This document shows, one piece after another, positions 33,624 through 37,451 of a DNA stretch of 37,451 nucleotides. Position 1 is the first letter of the stretch. Every line of letters starts with the position of its first letter. Source of the DNA: Gammaproteobacteria bacterium (GTDB lineage Bacteria > Pseudomonadota > Gammaproteobacteria > Chromatiales > Chromatiaceae); assembly GCA_011389885.1 (NCBI GenBank), contig JAABTK010000048.1, forward strand, positions 1 to 37,451, given 5' to 3'. Under the pieces are notes generated by a model that was not told the DNA's origin, did not search any database, and worked only from the letters and a program-made list of their open reading frames with translations. The translations under genes were made by a program, and so were the position numbers.

Positions 33624-34799
33624 ATGCCAAACGGTCTGCTCGCCCTCTCCCTGTGGGGTTATGTGGGCGCCACCCTCCTGCTCACCCACATCACTATTCT
33701 TGCCGTCACCATCTATCTGCATCGCTGCCAGGCCCACCGGGCGGTGGATCTGCACCCGGCGCTGGGCCATTTTTTCCGCTTTTGGCTCTGGCTCACCACC
33801 GGTATGCAGACCCGAGGCTGGGTGGCCGTGCATCGCAAGCACCACGCCCATTGCGAAACCCCCGAAGACCCCCATAGCCCCATCGTGCTAGGGCTGGGCC
33901 GGGTGCTTTGGCAGGGGGCCGAGCTGTACAAGGCCGAGGCGGTGCGGGAAGACACCCTGAGCCGCTACGGACAGGGCGCGCCCGGCGACTGGATGGAGCG
34001 CCATCTCTATAGCCGCCGCCCCGCCCTCGGCATCGCCCTGATGGCCCTGATCGATCTGTTGCTGTTCGGCCCCATCGGCCTGACCATTTGGGCCGTGCAA
34101 ATGATTTGGATTCCCTTTTGGGCCGCCGGCGTGATTAACGGGGTGGGGCATTACTGGGGCTATCGCAACTTCGAGAGCCCGGACACCGCCACCAACATCA
34201 CCCCCCTGGCGCTGCTGATCGGCGGTGAAGAGCTGCACAACAACCACCATGCCTTCGCCAGCTCGGCGAAGTTTTCCAATCAATGGTGGGAGCTGGATTT
34301 GGGCTGGGCCTATATCCGGCTCTTTCAGGGGCTCGGCCTGGCCAAGGTGCGCAAGACGGCGCCGCGGCGAGTCCTGACGGAGGAACGGCCGGCCTTAGAC
34401 CAAGAGAGCATTAAGGCCCTGACCGTGAACCGCATGCACCTGCTCGCCGATTACGGTCGCCAGGTGTTGCGGCCCGTGGCCCGGGCCGAGGCGCAGCGAT
34501 TGGGTCGCGGCTGGGCGGGTCTGTTTCGCCGCGCCCGCCGCTATGCCATGCGCGACCGCCAACTGCTCGACCGCCGCCAGGCGGGCCTATTGGATCGGGC
34601 GCTGGAAAACAGCCCGGCCATGGCCACCGCGTATCGCTACAAGCTTGAACTCAAGGCCATTTGGGAGCGCCATTCCGTCAATCACGAGACCCGTCTCGCG
34701 GCCCTGAACGACTGGTGCGCGGGGGCCGAGACCAGCGGCGTCCAGGCCTTGCAGGAGTTCACCCGCCTGGTCCGCCGCTATTCCCTGCAAACCGCTTAA
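33624..34799 (+). CDS. Membrane acyl desaturase (DesA type)
   Basis: The 391-residue protein has the three histidine boxes of membrane fatty-acid desaturases: HRCQAH (33-38), HRKHH (70-74) and HNNHH (205-209), with hydrophobic segments around them (for example LTHITILAVTIYL). It should introduce a double bond at carbon 9 of acyl chains at the membrane. About 130 extra residues after position 260 are helical and charged and are not part of the desaturase core. ATG 33624 was chosen; the frame continues upstream into repeat sequence. A weak AGGTG precedes it. Confidence 0.9.
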   Translation: MPNGLLALSLWGYVGATLLLTHITILAVTIYLHRCQAHRAVDLHPALGHFFRFWLWLTTGMQTRGWVAVHRKHHAHCETPEDPHSPIVLGLGRVLWQGAELYKAEAVREDTLSRYGQGAPGDWMERHLYSRRPALGIALMALIDLLLFGPIGLTIWAVQMIWIPFWAAGVINGVGHYWGYRNFESPDTATNITPLALLIGGEELHNNHHAFASSAKFSNQWWELDLGWAYIRLFQGLGLAKVRKTAPRRVLTEERPALDQESIKALTVNRMHLLADYGRQVLRPVARAEAQRLGRGWAGLFRRARRYAMRDRQLLDRRQAGLLDRALENSPAMATAYRYKLELKAIWERHSVNHETRLAALNDWCAGAETSGVQALQEFTRLVRRYSLQTA

Positions 34800-34957
34800 G
34801 CGGGTAACGCTTGCGCAACACAGCGCACCCCATGCGTCTTTTTGGCGCCCTGCATGGCCGGCCGCGCCCCCAACGGCTAAACAGCAAAACAGCGAGTCGT
34901 CAAAGAATACACGTCGGGCGACAAAATACGCAATCGCCTATAAAATGGCCGACATAG

Positions 34958-37159
<2,202 letters not shown>

Positions 37160-37201
37160 CCGCCTACAGGCACGGGGTCCCGCGACAGGGACGCGGGCGG
37201 A

Positions 37202-37451
37202 GGCTCCTTTCCGATTCGTGTGGGTGGCGAGGGCCTTCCGCGGCCGCGCGTGGTCGAGGACTAGGCACAAGATGTTGTGTTTGGCTTGAAGGGGTTCGAG
37301 GGCGGATGCGCGAGGTTTCCGGCGATCAAGTACGTCATCAGGATCAGGTTGCGCGTGGTGCTGTAGCCGCGCGCGCGGGCCTTGGCGGCCTGGATCAGGG
37401 AGTTGACCCCTTCGACTCGGCCGTTGGTCAGGCGCGAGTCGAAGGCGTTGA
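37202..37451 (-). mobile_element. ISL3-family insertion sequence, 3' end (cut by window)
   Basis: The transposase fragment (37261-37451) and a possible terminal repeat beginning GGCTCCTTTCCGATTCGTG at 37202 mark the end of an IS. The other end lies beyond the window, so the boundary and any target duplication (candidate CGGGCGGA, 37194-37201) cannot be tested. Confidence 0.65.
37261..37451 (-). CDS. ISL3-family transposase, C-terminal fragment (partial)
   Basis: Read on the minus strand in frame with a TAG stop (37261-37263), the fragment encodes NAFDSRLTNGRVEGVNSLIQ and continues AAKARARGYSTTRNLILM to a proline-rich end. LTNGRVEG(V/L)N with the final glutamate of the DDE triad, followed by K.RARGY, is the typical end of ISL3 transposases. 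The gene starts outside the window; whether it is intact cannot be told. Confidence 0.85.
   Translation of the reverse strand, partial: NAFDSRLTNGRVEGVNSLIQAAKARARGYSTTRNLILMTYLIAGNLAHPPSNPFKPNTTSCA

Noticed and set aside
37179-37197. Hairpin CCCGCG...CGCGGG after katG as terminator
   Set aside because: The stem is only six pairs and no T-run follows; it lies next to the IS end.

Overview
The window comes from a GC-rich gammaproteobacterial sulfur oxidiser, most likely a purple sulfur bacterium (Chromatiales) or a close chemolithotrophic relative. The evidence is a dsr operon in the order dsrA(end)-B-E-F-H-C-M-K-L-J-O-P-N-R. The presence of dsrEFH and dsrL marks the reverse (sulfur-oxidising) Dsr pathway rather than sulfate reduction. 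No photosynthesis gene is present, so phototrophy cannot be decided here. Nitrogen-fixation accessory genes (nifB, fdxN, nifO, nifQ, draG) show that the organism is a diazotroph.

Layout. 1-11574: dsr operon. DsrAB is the siroheme sulfite reductase, DsrEFH and DsrC relay sulfur, DsrMKJOP is the membrane electron-transfer complex, DsrL is the NAD(P)H-linked flavoprotein partner, DsrN is a siroheme amidase-like protein and DsrR an A-type-like protein without the cluster cysteines. Hairpins lie between dsrA and dsrB and between dsrC and dsrM, and a good intrinsic terminator lies after dsrP. 11666-17144: RNase R, RlmB and a double-receiver/GGDEF/EAL protein whose signalling residues are largely lost. 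17145-20240: a secreted beta-helix protein and TrmJ, set among repeat-rich spacers. 20241-21870: adenylate kinase with terminator, an OsmC-like protein and a small receiver-like protein. 22200-25739 (minus strand): DUF1631 protein, PilZ protein and a zinc-ribbon membrane protein. 26218-32558: nifB-led accessory cluster behind a NifA/sigma-54 type promoter. 33624-37159: acyl desaturase and catalase-peroxidase KatG. 37202-37451: end of an ISL3-family insertion sequence.

The nif cluster is the most interesting coding region. Between the FeMo-co assembly genes (nifB, fdxN, nifO, nifQ) lie a flavodiiron protein, a plant-type [2Fe-2S] ferredoxin and a protein resembling the Shethna FeSII nitrogenase-protecting ferredoxin, as if oxygen removal and oxygen protection were expressed together with cofactor assembly. 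draG closes the cluster but lacks any ATG, GTG or TTG at its expected start; an ATC sits at the right distance from a ribosome binding site, just after a palindromic repeat.

The intergenic regions hold an unusually dense set of repeats: a 158-bp MITE-like element with a 5-bp target duplication, a nested-palindrome element in two copies, a family of three elements with long terminal inverted repeats, REP-like sequences, two heptanucleotide arrays, and inverted-repeat elements in three gene junctions of the nif cluster. No tRNA, rRNA or CRISPR was seen.
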